From: an uncultured Dorea sp.
GTDB lineage: Bacteria > Bacillota > Clostridia > Lachnospirales > Lachnospiraceae
Length of the DNA: 44,203 bases
Direction: 5' to 3'
NCBI GenBank assembly: GCA_910578495.1
Contig: CAJTRE010000026.1
Span: 1-44,203 of the forward strand
The position numbers and the translations under genes were made by a program. The notes under the pieces are model-generated. The model had not been told where the DNA came from. It saw only the letters and a program-made list of their open reading frames with translations, and did not search any database. Of this stretch, positions 1 to 8,177 are shown piece by piece (the first letter of the stretch is position 1; each line of letters begins with the position of its first letter).

Positions 1-225
1 CTTTTTCAAAAAATATTCAGTTTTCTATTGACTTTTTATTTGCAGGCTATTTAATTAGACAATGTTCCCCACTCTGTGTGACAGAAAATAATAATTTTTT
101 TGTCTGGCATTGTCTCGCCTATATAAACCACACACTTATTTTTCATCGATTGTGTGTTTTACTATAATGTATCCGATTTTTTTCAAAAAATCAAATTAAT
201 AGACAACACATAACCGAAGTTGACG
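1..225. other. A+T-rich intergenic region upstream of the cotJC relic
   Basis: No gene is recognisable in this stretch. It contains two short inverted repeats: CACACA/TGTGTG around 130-153, and GATTTTTT/AAAAAATC around 175-192. No cotJA or cotJB reading frame, which normally precede cotJC, is visible. Confidence 0.5.
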
Positions 226-731
226 ATGGTGTGGTTTTACGTAGAAAAATGGGCTTGTCCGCATAGGGCTTAATTTGGAACATTTCCGAGCACAAGGTAG
301 GTACGGAAGAACTGGCCCATATGGAAATGATCTGCTCTATCGTCTACCAGCTTACCAAAAATATGTCGATGGAGGAACTAGAGCGTTCCGGCTTTGATAA
401 ATACTACGTAGATCACACGCTTGCCCTCTGGCCTCAGTCTGCAGGCGGCACGCCATGGACCGCAACATATCTTCAGTCCAAGGGCGATCCCATTACCGAT
501 CTCCACGAGGATATGGCGGCAGAACAAAAAGCAAGAACAACCTACGACAATATTTTAAGACTTGTCAAAGATCCCGAAGTCTGCAATCCAATCCGTTTCC
601 TGCGTGAACGTGAAATTGTTCACTATCAACGTTTCGGGGAATGCTTACGGATTACCCAAGACCATCTGGATGAGAAGAATTTCTATGCATTCAATCCGGA
701 ATTTGACATCCGGGCAATCTGCAAAAAATAA
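226..731 (+). pseudogene. cotJC: Decayed cotJC (spore-coat protein / manganese catalase family)
   Basis: The 136-codon open frame from the ATG at 321 matches the C-terminal two thirds of the CotJC / manganese catalase family. It has the GTEELAHMEM helix (reading in frame from upstream of the ATG), the DLHEDMAAEQKAR helix and the EREIVHYQRFGE helix, which carry metal-ligand Glu and His residues in this family. The family N-terminus is missing. A vestige may remain at 226-270, where MVWFYVEKWACP resembles the usual start (MW.YEKKL.YP), followed by stop codons at 264-273. About 50 codons that would carry the first metal-binding helix are absent between the two parts. No good ribosome binding site precedes the ATG at 321. 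I infer a pseudogene with an internal deletion; a short expressed C-terminal fragment cannot be excluded. Confidence 0.75.
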
Positions 732-740
732 AAGCACAAA

Positions 741-779
741 AAATCCAGAAGTAATCACAAACGGATTACTTCTGGATTT
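741..779. terminator. Bidirectional intrinsic terminator
   Basis: A perfect 16-bp inverted repeat (AAATCCAGAAGTAATC and its complement, 741-756 and 764-779) has T-runs on both strands. It lies between the convergent ends of the cotJC relic and the zinc-ribbon gene and can serve both. Confidence 0.9.
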
Positions 780-782
780 TTC

Positions 783-1190
783 TTACTTAAACTTAAAGAA
801 AAACATATAAGCAATTACTGCTATCACTACTACAATGGCAATTCCAAGAAGGATGATCGGAACTTTTGATACCGGCTCGTCGTCGTATACATCATCATAA
901 CCATCGTCATAGCCGTCATAATCGTAATCATCCCTTCTTGATTTTGAAGACGCTTTTTTCTTTCTTCCTCTTTCGTCTTCCACAGCGAGCATCTCATCAT
1001 ACGCTTTGCGCATCTCTTTCTCGCGCTTATCTCTCACATTCTTCGGCGGAATATTAGAATATTTTGACTCCGCACTCTCAGGCTTTTTAGCCTGTGGCAC
1101 TTTAAACTTTTTCTTACAGTTATAACATAACAGATAATTTGGATCTTTCTTTCCCGGTCTTAACTCCTGACCGCATATCGGACACTTCAT
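783..1190 (-). CDS. Zinc-ribbon protein with C-terminal membrane anchor (unknown function)
   Basis: This is a 135-residue protein. Four cysteines (Cys3, Cys6, Cys22, Cys25; CPIC...CYNC) form an N-terminal zinc ribbon. A basic, probably helical middle follows (about 50-85), then a repetitive Asp/Tyr stretch (about 86-104), and a single hydrophobic segment at about 109-131 that ends the protein. The order suggests a tail-anchored protein with its zinc ribbon in the cytoplasm. It stands alone, upstream of a terminator and about 70 bases downstream of the htrA stop. Small zinc-ribbon membrane proteins are common in Lachnospiraceae, but I know no assigned function. Confidence 0.8.
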   Translation of the reverse strand: MKCPICGQELRPGKKDPNYLLCYNCKKKFKVPQAKKPESAESKYSNIPPKNVRDKREKEMRKAYDEMLAVEDERGRKKKASSKSRRDDYDYDGYDDGYDDVYDDEPVSKVPIILLGIAIVVVIAVIAYMFFFKFK

Positions 1191-1259
1191 TGGTATTTTA
1201 TGCCTCCTCGTATCGTAATCTATCTGATATTATACTACAAAAGACAGAAAATAGCAAAA

Positions 1260-2513
1260 TTATTTTTTCCCAAGTGTCACCTCTACTTTTGATTCCTCAT
1301 AACTACCTTTTCCATCCATCGTCTGTACTGTAAGTTCTACCTTATCTCCCGGTCCATAATACATAAGCTGCTCTTTTAAAGTTGTCATACTATCAATTGT
1401 AAGACCATTGAGCTCTGTGATCACAGTCCCCTTTTTCAGTCCTGCGTCTTTCGCTGCTCCTTTTGTCACGTTGGCAATATAAACACCTATCGGCATTCCA
1501 TACATCTGGGAACTTTCAGCCGTTACATCCACGCCTTCGATACCGAGGTATCCCTGTTCTCCCTCTTCTAATTTTGTTCTTGTCTCGCGGTTGATAAGAC
1601 TGTCTATGACATCACTGACGCTTGTTACCGGAATCGCATAACCCATTCCCTCCGTCATATCAGTAGCCGCCTTAGCAGTATTGATACCAATGACTTCTCC
1701 ATTGGCATTTAACAATGCGCCGCCGCTGTTTCCGGGATTAATCGCCGCATCTGTCTGAATCAGTTTTCCATCTACATTATCAATCTCACGATCTTTTGCC
1801 GAAACAATTCCTGTTGTAACAGACTGACCGTAGCCAAGCGCATTACCAATGGCAATGACCGGCTCTCCGACTTTCAGATTATCGGAATCTCCAAGACTTG
1901 CAACTTTGATTTTCTCCCTTGTAGAACTCTTAATGTCTTTTAAATTCACAGCGATGACTGCCAGATCCTTCGCTGCATCTGTACCTTTCACCTGCGCTTT
2001 CACACTCTCCTCATCAATAAAGGAAACGGTCAGCGTCTTACTGCCCTCTACCACATGATTGTTAGTAATGATCAGAAGTTCCGTATCATTTTGTGCGATA
2101 ATAATACCAGAACCTACGCTGGTACTCTCCATCTCCTGAATACTTCCAAAGAAACTCTGTACCTGCTGGATACTCATGTTTGTGATCGACACTGCCGATG
2201 ACATTGCCTGCTCCGCAATATCAGCTACTTCTGAAGATACTTTACTGTTTGAATTGGTAGATATTTGAGTGTTATCTATTTTGGACACATTCCGTCCTCC
2301 GGCCGCCGCTTGGGTTCCAAGAATTTTTCCTACTGCCACATTGCCCACTTGGAACGCCGCACCTGCCACAAGACCAAATACCAATGCAAAGCAAAGAAAC
2401 TTTATCCATTTCGGAACTCCCTTTTTCGGTTTTTTATCTGGAGTATTATGATAATAATAAGAATTATCCTGATTCTCCTGAGGTGATGTATAATACGTAT
2501 ATTGATTATCCAT
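1260..2513 (-). CDS. htrA: HtrA/DegP-type membrane-anchored serine protease
   Basis: A 417-residue envelope quality-control protease that degrades or refolds misfolded exported proteins. It has a polar, Tyr/Asn-rich cytoplasmic N-terminus (1-36), one transmembrane segment (about 37-56) and a linker. The trypsin-like domain carries the full catalytic triad: His153 in NNHVVEG, Asp183 in AKDLAV and Ser263 in GNSGGAL. A single PDZ domain lies at about 322-415. This is the usual layout of Gram-positive HtrA/YkdA proteins. It is transcribed alone; the neighbouring azlD gene ends about 90 bases upstream. A TTGACA box with a 16-base spacer lies in that gap. Confidence 0.95.
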   Translation of the reverse strand: MDNQYTYYTSPQENQDNSYYYHNTPDKKPKKGVPKWIKFLCFALVFGLVAGAAFQVGNVAVGKILGTQAAAGGRNVSKIDNTQISTNSNSKVSSEVADIAEQAMSSAVSITNMSIQQVQSFFGSIQEMESTSVGSGIIIAQNDTELLIITNNHVVEGSKTLTVSFIDEESVKAQVKGTDAAKDLAVIAVNLKDIKSSTREKIKVASLGDSDNLKVGEPVIAIGNALGYGQSVTTGIVSAKDREIDNVDGKLIQTDAAINPGNSGGALLNANGEVIGINTAKAATDMTEGMGYAIPVTSVSDVIDSLINRETRTKLEEGEQGYLGIEGVDVTAESSQMYGMPIGVYIANVTKGAAKDAGLKKGTVITELNGLTIDSMTTLKEQLMYYGPGDKVELTVQTMDGKGSYEESKVEVTLGKK

Positions 2514-2570
2514 AAGACGTTGCTCCTTTCAACTTTTGTTTAATTCTAGCTGTAGTTTAATCCATAATTG

Positions 2571-2598
2571 TGTTTAAAATGTGATAAAATCGTGTCAA
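2571..2598 (-). promoter_or_regulatory. Possible htrA promoter
   Basis: On the minus strand TTGACA (2593-2598) is followed after 16 bases by TAAACA (2571-2576), about 60 bases upstream of the htrA start. The -35 box is perfect but the -10 box is weak. Confidence 0.4.
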
Positions 2599-2602
2599 AA
2601 TT

Positions 2603-2935
2603 TCAAAAAACAACCTGGATCAAAAACATATAGAGTACCGTCCCTGCCCCTATACTCAGAAGATTATTCCGTTTCCACACATGCAGCAGTGCCGTCACAA
2701 CCACTGCTGCCGCTTCCGGAATTCCATAAGGAAACGTCAGAACCTGCGCACCTTTCAGACAATATACGACCAGCATACCGATTACCGCAGGCGTGAGCAC
2801 CTTACCCAGATATCGGATTACCGGGGAAATTTCTTTTCCTTTCGGAAAGATCAGAAACGGCGTCACTCGGGTTGCAAACGTAACCAAAGCTACAACAATA
2901 ATAATTAACAATGATGTAACAACACTTACCGGCAT
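2603..2935 (-). CDS. azlD: AzlD-family branched-chain amino acid exporter subunit
   Basis: A 110-residue, highly hydrophobic protein with about four membrane segments. It matches the AzlD family in size and pattern (TRVTPFLIF near the N-terminus). AzlD is the small partner of AzlC in a two-component exporter for branched-chain amino acids and analogues. Its start overlaps the end of azlC by 10 bases, so the two are translationally coupled. Confidence 0.9.
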   Translation of the reverse strand: MPVSVVTSLLIIIVVALVTFATRVTPFLIFPKGKEISPVIRYLGKVLTPAVIGMLVVYCLKGAQVLTFPYGIPEAAAVVVTALLHVWKRNNLLSIGAGTVLYMFLIQVVF

Positions 2936-3633
2936 ACGATTTCTCCTACCCCTTCCAGTTTTTTTCTTGACACAAATAAAATCAAAACAATAAGCAGCAT
3001 AGACGGAAGCACGAACTGATCCATGCCGAAAATCTGAAGGCAGACAAAAGCGCTCATTACCCCTGCAATCTCCGGAACGCGGTTCTCTCTACTCATCCAC
3101 TGTTCCACAAATATAACGATAAAGAGTGCCGTCATGGCAAAATCAATTCCCTCTGAATTAAACGGAAGAAATGCCCCCGCAAGACCGCCGATGGCAGAGC
3201 CCAACACCCAATAAGACTGGTTCATCATAGAGATGACGAACAGGAATTTCTCTTCCTCCACATCTTCCGGAATCTTTGTTGTACACAAAAGAGAATAAGT
3301 CTCATCCGTAAGTCCAAAAATCATATACCACCGCTTTTTTCCCATATTATGAAATTTCTCAAGCAGAGAAATCCCATAAAAAACATGACGGATATTTACC
3401 ATCAATGTCATGAGTGCAACCTGAAGAAAAGACACTCCCGGCACAAAAAAATTAACCGCCAGATATTGCCCCGAACCCGCATACACGAGAAGGCTCATCA
3501 ACATTGCCCACAGAAAAGAATATCCTTTTTCCGCAAACATCACTCCGAATGCAATCCCAATAAACACATATCCAGTCAATACCGGTATCGTATATGGAAA
3601 TGCTTTTTTCACTGCATTTCTATAGCCCTTCAT
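2926..3633 (-). CDS. azlC: AzlC-family branched-chain amino acid permease
   Basis: A 235-residue membrane protein with AzlC family features: an N-terminal region rich in Pro and Gly (PVLTGYVFIGIAFG), the AGSGQYLAV segment and FGLTDETYSLL. It pairs with AzlD to export branched-chain amino acids. A good ribosome binding site (AAGGAATG) precedes the ATG. A codY gene lies elsewhere in the window, and branched-chain amino acid genes are classic CodY targets in Firmicutes, but I saw no clear CodY box in front of azlC. Confidence 0.93.
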   Translation of the reverse strand: MKGYRNAVKKAFPYTIPVLTGYVFIGIAFGVMFAEKGYSFLWAMLMSLLVYAGSGQYLAVNFFVPGVSFLQVALMTLMVNIRHVFYGISLLEKFHNMGKKRWYMIFGLTDETYSLLCTTKIPEDVEEEKFLFVISMMNQSYWVLGSAIGGLAGAFLPFNSEGIDFAMTALFIVIFVEQWMSRENRVPEIAGVMSAFVCLQIFGMDQFVLPSMLLIVLILFVSRKKLEGVGEIVCR

Positions 3634-3686
3634 ATCTCATTCCTTTCCATGCCGCATTGATTTCAAAATCATTTCCGCACATATAA

Positions 3687-3715
3687 AAACAGATCCCCGT
3701 ATCAAGGATCTGTTT
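3687..3715 (-). terminator. Intrinsic terminator after the 203-residue membrane-protein gene
   Basis: A 10-bp perfect stem (AAACAGATCC and its complement) with a 9-base loop is followed on the minus strand by TTTTTATAT, directly downstream of the stop codon at 3725. Confidence 0.88.
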
Positions 3716-3724
3716 CACAACAAA

Positions 3725-4336
3725 TTAATTTCCTGTGCCGTCTTCATAGGCCTTCCTTAAATCCTCTAAAGCCTCCTGAAGTAATGCATCTGATTGTACC
3801 GCTCTTTGGTATTCCAGACGCTCTGTTTCCATCAATTTCTGTACATCTTCATGTGCCGCCACAGTCTCAATATACCGCTGTATCTCATCATTCAATGTCT
3901 CTGTGTCGATCCGATACTCACCGCTTGTCCCGTCTTTTGTCACATACAATGTTCCAAGCCCCGGAACTTCCGTATAGATATCTTTTATCTTCATACCATA
4001 TTTGACAAACGCCACATAGGTATCTTGGTACTTCCCATCTTTTATGTAGATTTGAATATCCTTATAAGTTTCCACAAAATCTGTCTTATCCTTAAGCTTC
4101 TTATAGTATTCCTCTACCACGCGGATAAAGTCAGCAGCCTCTCCCTGCCGCAGGGGATTAGTCTGCATGTCTTCTGCCCCCGCATTCTCTGCTCTTTTCT
4201 CCGCCACATTTGTCTTTCGTGCTTTCATTTTCATCTTGTCTCCAGTAACGCTGAATCCAACCGTCCCAATTGCCAGTACAAGGATCACACATCCCACTAC
4301 AAAAGCAATCCGGCTGCCTCCCAGGTCTCCCTTCAT
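3725..4336 (-). CDS. Membrane-anchored extracytoplasmic protein of unknown function
   Basis: A 203-residue protein with one N-terminal transmembrane segment (about 10-30), a short basic linker and an extracytoplasmic domain of about 130 residues. That domain has alternating helix and strand character (FIRVVEEYYKKL, IQIYIKDGKYQDTYVAFVKYGMKI) that recalls NTF2-like folds, followed by a charged C-terminal helix. A strong AGGAGGT-like site precedes the ATG. I do not recognise a named family. It is a single gene between tRNA-Arg and its own terminator. Confidence 0.75.
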   Translation of the reverse strand: MKGDLGGSRIAFVVGCVILVLAIGTVGFSVTGDKMKMKARKTNVAEKRAENAGAEDMQTNPLRQGEAADFIRVVEEYYKKLKDKTDFVETYKDIQIYIKDGKYQDTYVAFVKYGMKIKDIYTEVPGLGTLYVTKDGTSGEYRIDTETLNDEIQRYIETVAAHEDVQKLMETERLEYQRAVQSDALLQEALEDLRKAYEDGTGN

Positions 4337-4372
4337 AGACTACCTCCATATGATAAGCACTTTTTCAAAGTA

Positions 4373-4444
4373 CACACCCGGGCGGATTCGAACCGCCGCT
4401 CCCGCCTCCGGAGGGCGGTGCTCTATCCCCTGAGCTACGGGTGC
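4373..4444 (-). tRNA. tRNA-Arg (anticodon CCG)
   Basis: The minus strand folds as a complete tRNA. The 5' acceptor half is GCACCCG, the D-arm is GCTC..GAGC, the anticodon stem CCGCC/GGCGG encloses the loop CTCCGGA with anticodon CCG, and the T-arm is GGCGG-TTCGAAT-CCGCC. The discriminator base is G and CCA is not encoded. It reads the Arg codon CGG. A promoter-like pair lies about 30 bases upstream. Confidence 0.96.
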
Positions 4445-4475
4445 ATAATCACAGTTTTCTTTAACTGCATTTGTT

Positions 4476-4504
4476 ATATTACCATATTTATTCCATAAAG
4501 TAAA
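4476..4504 (-). promoter_or_regulatory. Probable promoter of tRNA-Arg
   Basis: TTTACT (4499-4504), a 17-base spacer and TAATAT (4476-4481) on the minus strand, about 31 bases ahead of the mature tRNA 5' end. Confidence 0.6.
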
Positions 4505-4525
4505 GGAAATGCTGACGACATTTCC
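4505..4525 (-). terminator. Short hairpin after the DUF5688 gene
   Basis: GGAAATG/CATTTCC stem of 7 bp with a 7-base loop, followed by TTTACTTT on the minus strand. It may terminate the DUF5688 gene. The tRNA promoter begins right behind it. Confidence 0.5.
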
Positions 4526-4540
4526 CATACTTTATCAAAA

Positions 4541-5413
4541 CTATTTCATTTTCCTTGTTTCACAGTCGTAATAGTAAGCGTGATCACATAAAACCTCTTC
4601 CTGTTCTAAATGGACTTCGTTAATCTCCTTCACGATCTCGTCCAACAGTTCCCTGCATGGCACCTCGCTCTCTGGAATGATGATCACCTCGTGTACACTG
4701 CTTGGCAGCACATAATAATTCTCCCGAAGCAAAAGACCTATATTAACAAGCTGATCCCGATAGAGTATCGCCGCAGAACCAAAACTTCGGATCTCATTAC
4801 TAAGTACATACATAAAATCTTTCCCCTCTGCAACCTGCTTCTGTGACAGCTCTTCAATCACAGCCTGCACTGTCTGCAGCTTTGCCGAAAGCAGACGGGG
4901 CGTATTTTCTTTGGCGCGGTCATAGAGTTCTTTCAATGTAATATCCCATGATTCCATATGCGGATTCTGAATCATCATAGCGGCCGTTCCGTATTCATTC
5001 ACTTCCACCATCACATAGAATATGATCGCAAGATCCAGATATGGAATATATGGAATTTCCCTTAGAAGTTCCCGGTTCGCCTTTCGGTTCACAAGGCGGA
5101 ACACAATTTTTCCACTCACTTTTTCATAGATGTCTAAACTCTCATAGTCCCATGAATGATGAAACTTCACCTCATCATAAATCCGCAGAATATCATCGGC
5201 AATCATTTCTATAGAATCTCCCTTCCGGAACTGTTCATAATATTCTTCCAGATAAATAGCGGGTGAAATATTGATCTTTTCATCCCGGATCATTAGCCCC
5301 GTTCTTATCACACCATTATTTTTTTTAGCCGTATAGACAGAAATTTCTATCTTATCTCTCACCTCCTCTTTTAATTTTTCCTCTACCGTACTCACAAACT
5401 GACAATATGTCAT
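4541..5413 (-). CDS. DUF5688-family protein (unknown function)
   Basis: A 290-residue soluble protein matching in length and motifs a family found repeatedly in Lachnospiraceae (DUF5688 as I recall it): NNGVIRTGLMIRDEKINISP followed by IYLEEYYEQF near the N-terminus, and a YVLPSSVHEVIIIPE block near the C-terminus. The ATG at 5413 was chosen because AGGAG lies six bases before it; a longer frame from a GTG at 5455 has no such site. No catalytic motif is visible. Members often occur in several copies per genome; only one is present here. Confidence 0.8.
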   Translation of the reverse strand: MTYCQFVSTVEEKLKEEVRDKIEISVYTAKKNNGVIRTGLMIRDEKINISPAIYLEEYYEQFRKGDSIEMIADDILRIYDEVKFHHSWDYESLDIYEKVSGKIVFRLVNRKANRELLREIPYIPYLDLAIIFYVMVEVNEYGTAAMMIQNPHMESWDITLKELYDRAKENTPRLLSAKLQTVQAVIEELSQKQVAEGKDFMYVLSNEIRSFGSAAILYRDQLVNIGLLLRENYYVLPSSVHEVIIIPESEVPCRELLDEIVKEINEVHLEQEEVLCDHAYYYDCETRKMK

Positions 5414-5534
5414 ATTTCTCCTCTCCGGACAGTTTGTATTGGCAGGATTTTTCACAAGAGAATCGGGCAGGAACCTCTGCCTCTTTGAACCTTTTCGATT
5501 AATAAAGAAATATTTATGGTGTTTTTATTATAAA

Positions 5535-5561
5535 AAAGCCCTGCACAAAATGCAAGGCTTT
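5535..5561 (-). terminator. Intrinsic terminator after efp
   Basis: AAAGCC-TGCA pairs with TGCA-GGCTTT (one mismatch, 5-base loop), followed on the minus strand by a TTTTTTA run. It lies about 65 bases after the efp stop. Confidence 0.85.
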
Positions 5562-5624
5562 CCACACGAGAAAAATATTAAGTTTTTCTTATGCTAAATC
5601 TTATGTCTGTTTTATTCGCCAGCT

Positions 5625-6188
5625 TTACGCTCTTGATAAATACTCGCCGGAACGCGTATCAATCTTAATCTTCTCACCCTGCTCAACAAATAACGGAACA
5701 GCTACCTGTGCTCCTGTCTCAACAATTGCAGGCTTTGTAGCGCCCTGTGCAGTGTTGCCTTTGAAACCAGGCTCTGTCTCTGTTACAACAAGCTCTACTG
5801 TGAGCGGCGGCTCAATCGCAAACGGTTTCTCCTGATACAAACTTACGCTTACTTCTTCGTTCTCTTTTACAAATTTCAGAGAATCTCCTACATCCTCAGT
5901 GCTGACTGCAATCTGATCGTATGTCTCATTATCCATAAAGTAATAAAGATCTCCGTCATTATAAAGATACTGCATTTTCTTCCTCTCAATAAACGCTTCC
6001 TGGAAAGACTCTGTCGGACGGAATGTTGTCTCAACTACACCGCCGTTAATAATATCTCTTAATTTTACACGAACAAACGCTGCTCCTTTTCCCGGTTTTA
6101 CATGCATGAAATCGATAACCTGACATACCTTTCCATCAATCTCAAGTGTCATACCATTTCTAAATTCACCTGCTGACTTTGTTGCCAT
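5625..6188 (-). CDS. efp: Elongation factor P
   Basis: EF-P helps the ribosome form peptide bonds at polyproline stretches. At 187 residues it has the normal length and three beta-barrel domains. The domain I loop KPGKG (31-35) carries the usually modified Lys34, and the C-terminus has the expected VETGAQV...GEKIKIDTRSGEYLSR signature. It is the last gene of an amidase - aroK - yqeG - efp run and is followed by a terminator. No epmA, epmB or ymfI-type modification gene is visible in the window. Confidence 0.98.
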   Translation of the reverse strand: MATKSAGEFRNGMTLEIDGKVCQVIDFMHVKPGKGAAFVRVKLRDIINGGVVETTFRPTESFQEAFIERKKMQYLYNDGDLYYFMDNETYDQIAVSTEDVGDSLKFVKENEEVSVSLYQEKPFAIEPPLTVELVVTETEPGFKGNTAQGATKPAIVETGAQVAVPLFVEQGEKIKIDTRSGEYLSRA

Positions 6189-6250
6189 TATATAATCCTC
6201 CTTAAATCATGCGCCTGCCGCGCACTTATCCTCTATTCACTTTAACCATT

Positions 6251-6778
6251 TTATAATATCTTATGTCTTTTTTCAACCTTTTTTGCCCTACTTTTCTTAT
6301 AAAAGTACAGAACAATCCACTCCAAACGACGTTTCAACACAATCTGGATTTCTTCTTTTGGATGTATCGGTTTCACTAAGATATTGGGAATCCCTGCTCG
6401 TTTAGCTCCCCATACGTCTGTAAAGAGCTGATCGCCGATAAAAACCGTACTCTCCTTGTCAGTTCCCATCATCTCCATAGCTTTTATATAATTTTTAGTC
6501 GAAGGCTTATGGGCATCGTACACATAAGCGCTGCCCACCACATCCGCAAAAGGTTTCACCCTTGGTTCCTGATTATTGGAAATCAAACATGTCTGAAGTC
6601 CTATAGTTTTTAACCGCAAAAACAATTCTTTCGCCCGATCATCTGCCGGTGCTCCATGGGGAACAAGAGTGTTATCGATATCAAAGATCAGTCCTCTTAT
6701 CCCCTCCTCATATAATTTTTCAAATTCAATGACATAGGTAGACACTACATACCTGTCAGGAAAAAAATAATCAAACAT
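6251..6778 (-). CDS. YqeG-family HAD-IIIA phosphatase
   Basis: A 175-residue haloacid-dehalogenase-type phosphatase. Motif I is IFDIDNTLVPHG (Asp33, Asp35), motif II is LISNNQE, and motif III/IV is KPSTKNY followed by VFIGDQLFTDVWGAKRAG. This pattern and length match YqeG, which in Firmicutes often lies near aroE or aroK and ribosome biogenesis genes. Its substrate is not established here. It begins 3 bases after the aroK stop, consistent with cotranscription. Confidence 0.9.
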   Translation of the reverse strand: MFDYFFPDRYVVSTYVIEFEKLYEEGIRGLIFDIDNTLVPHGAPADDRAKELFLRLKTIGLQTCLISNNQEPRVKPFADVVGSAYVYDAHKPSTKNYIKAMEMMGTDKESTVFIGDQLFTDVWGAKRAGIPNILVKPIHPKEEIQIVLKRRLEWIVLYFYKKSRAKKVEKRHKIL

Positions 6779-6781
6779 TAA

Positions 6782-7345
6782 TTACTCCTCATCCATTTCC
6801 GTCAGACGCTGTACCAGTTCTTCACAAACTTCCGGAACAGTCTTATCGTCTGTCTTAATTATCATATCTGCTGCCGCTTCGTACTTCTCGCGGCGCTGTT
6901 CCATCAATTCCGAGATGCCCTTTACATTTTTACGTCCGTTCAAAAGCGGTCTGTCATCACTGTCTTTCAGACGCTCATAAATCTCTTCCGGACTGGCGGT
7001 AAGAAGCACCACTCTCCCGTTTTTCTTCATCTCTTTTACATTACGCTCCCTGAGCGCCGCCCCTCCGCCACAGGAAATAACTGTATTCGTTTCATTCTGC
7101 AGCTCAATCAAAAGATTGGTCTCAAGATTGCGGAAGTATTCTTCCCCATAGGCCGCAAAAATCTCCGGGATACTCATTTTCTCCCGCTCTGAAATGACCT
7201 GATCCATCTCCACCGCTTTCACATCTGACAACTTGCTCAAATACTGAGAAACCGTTGTCTTTCCAACTCCCATAAAACCGATTAGAACAATATTCTTACC
7301 AATACACAGGTCAAGTTTCTTCCGAAAGAACTCTAAATCATTCAC
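6782..7345 (-). CDS. aroK: Shikimate kinase
   Basis: Phosphorylates shikimate in the common aromatic amino acid pathway. It is a 187-residue P-loop kinase with Walker A GFMGVGKT at about 23-30, the shikimate-binding Asp in VEMDQVI, the GGGAALR motif and the lid Arg in DDRPLL. A short N-terminal extension precedes the P-loop. It follows the amidase by 6 bases. No other shikimate pathway gene is in the window. Confidence 0.95.
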   Translation of the reverse strand: MNDLEFFRKKLDLCIGKNIVLIGFMGVGKTTVSQYLSKLSDVKAVEMDQVISEREKMSIPEIFAAYGEEYFRNLETNLLIELQNETNTVISCGGGAALRERNVKEMKKNGRVVLLTASPEEIYERLKDSDDRPLLNGRKNVKGISELMEQRREKYEAAADMIIKTDDKTVPEVCEELVQRLTEMDEE

Positions 7346-7351
7346 TTATGC

Positions 7352-8086
7352 TCACTCCTTGCTCTTTTCTATCGTCTTTTTCACAGCACTTCGAAACTTC
7401 TCCCACGCTTTCTCATCTTCCACAAAATATTTGGGACAATTCTTTCCGGTCACATCATAATGGCGAATTACATCTTGATCTGTCAGGTCAAATTTCATAC
7501 AAAGCCATGCCGTAAGCTGTACCATAGACTTATACGTGTCCTTCTTAAACTTTCCACTCTTATCCGGATGGCAGCACTCGATGGATACGGTATCTTCATT
7601 CCTGTCATTGGAAGCATATGCCACTTCCCAAGTAGGAACACATTGCACAATCTCTCCGTCTAAACCTACCACAAAATTACTGCTGGCTTTCGTTGCTTTC
7701 GTATCTTTCAGATTTTCAAAATAATTCCGGTTTCCCATCGCCGTAGCTCCGGGATTTGCCGTATAGTGTATCACAATCCCCTTGATTTTCTTTGTCTTAG
7801 TTCCCGGTCTGGAATAGGGATTGACCGTCAGAAGCTGCACATCCATCTCTGGTCTTGTCGCCTCAATCTCATCACTGTCCAGCTCAAAATACTCATTGGT
7901 AAGCCAAGACGGTTTGATGATCCGAATCGCCCCTGCCGCCAGTATACAAATCACAAGAACCACAAATCCCACACGAAGGTTCCGCTGAGTCCTCCGTTTC
8001 TTACCGGCAGGTTTTTTCTTCTGACTGCTCTTACGTGTGCTGACGGAACGTTTCGTACTTTTCTTGCTGTATTTCTGCTCACTCAT
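7352..8086 (-). CDS. Membrane-anchored N-acetylmuramoyl-L-alanine amidase (Amidase_2 type)
   Basis: Cleaves the bond between MurNAc and L-Ala in peptidoglycan. From the ATG at 8086 the protein has 244 residues: a very basic cytoplasmic N-terminus, one transmembrane segment (about 38-57), a linker, and an Amidase_2/PGRP zinc domain. The zinc-ligand regions are GIVIHYTANPG and VIRHYDVTGKNCP, plus SIECCHPD. A longer frame begins at 8125; I prefer the internal start because purine-rich sites lie just ahead of it, but this is not certain. It heads the run with aroK, yqeG and efp. Confidence 0.88.
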   Translation of the reverse strand: MSEQKYSKKSTKRSVSTRKSSQKKKPAGKKRRTQRNLRVGFVVLVICILAAGAIRIIKPSWLTNEYFELDSDEIEATRPEMDVQLLTVNPYSRPGTKTKKIKGIVIHYTANPGATAMGNRNYFENLKDTKATKASSNFVVGLDGEIVQCVPTWEVAYASNDRNEDTVSIECCHPDKSGKFKKDTYKSMVQLTAWLCMKFDLTDQDVIRHYDVTGKNCPKYFVEDEKAWEKFRSAVKKTIEKSKE

Positions 8087-8177
8087 CTTCTTGTAAACTC
8101 TCCATCTTATTTCTTGAAATATCATACCATACCCTTACCAGTTTTTTTATGAAAAGTTACTTAAGATTTTCTGAATC

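Noticed and set aside
3794..4498. 234-residue plus-strand frame opposite the 203-residue membrane protein and tRNA-Arg
   Set aside because: It crosses a tRNA gene and has no ribosome binding site; the opposite frame is clearly the gene.
4340..4528. 62-residue minus-strand frame with APVAQGIEHRPPEAG
   Set aside because: This is the well-known spurious translation of a tRNA-Arg gene.
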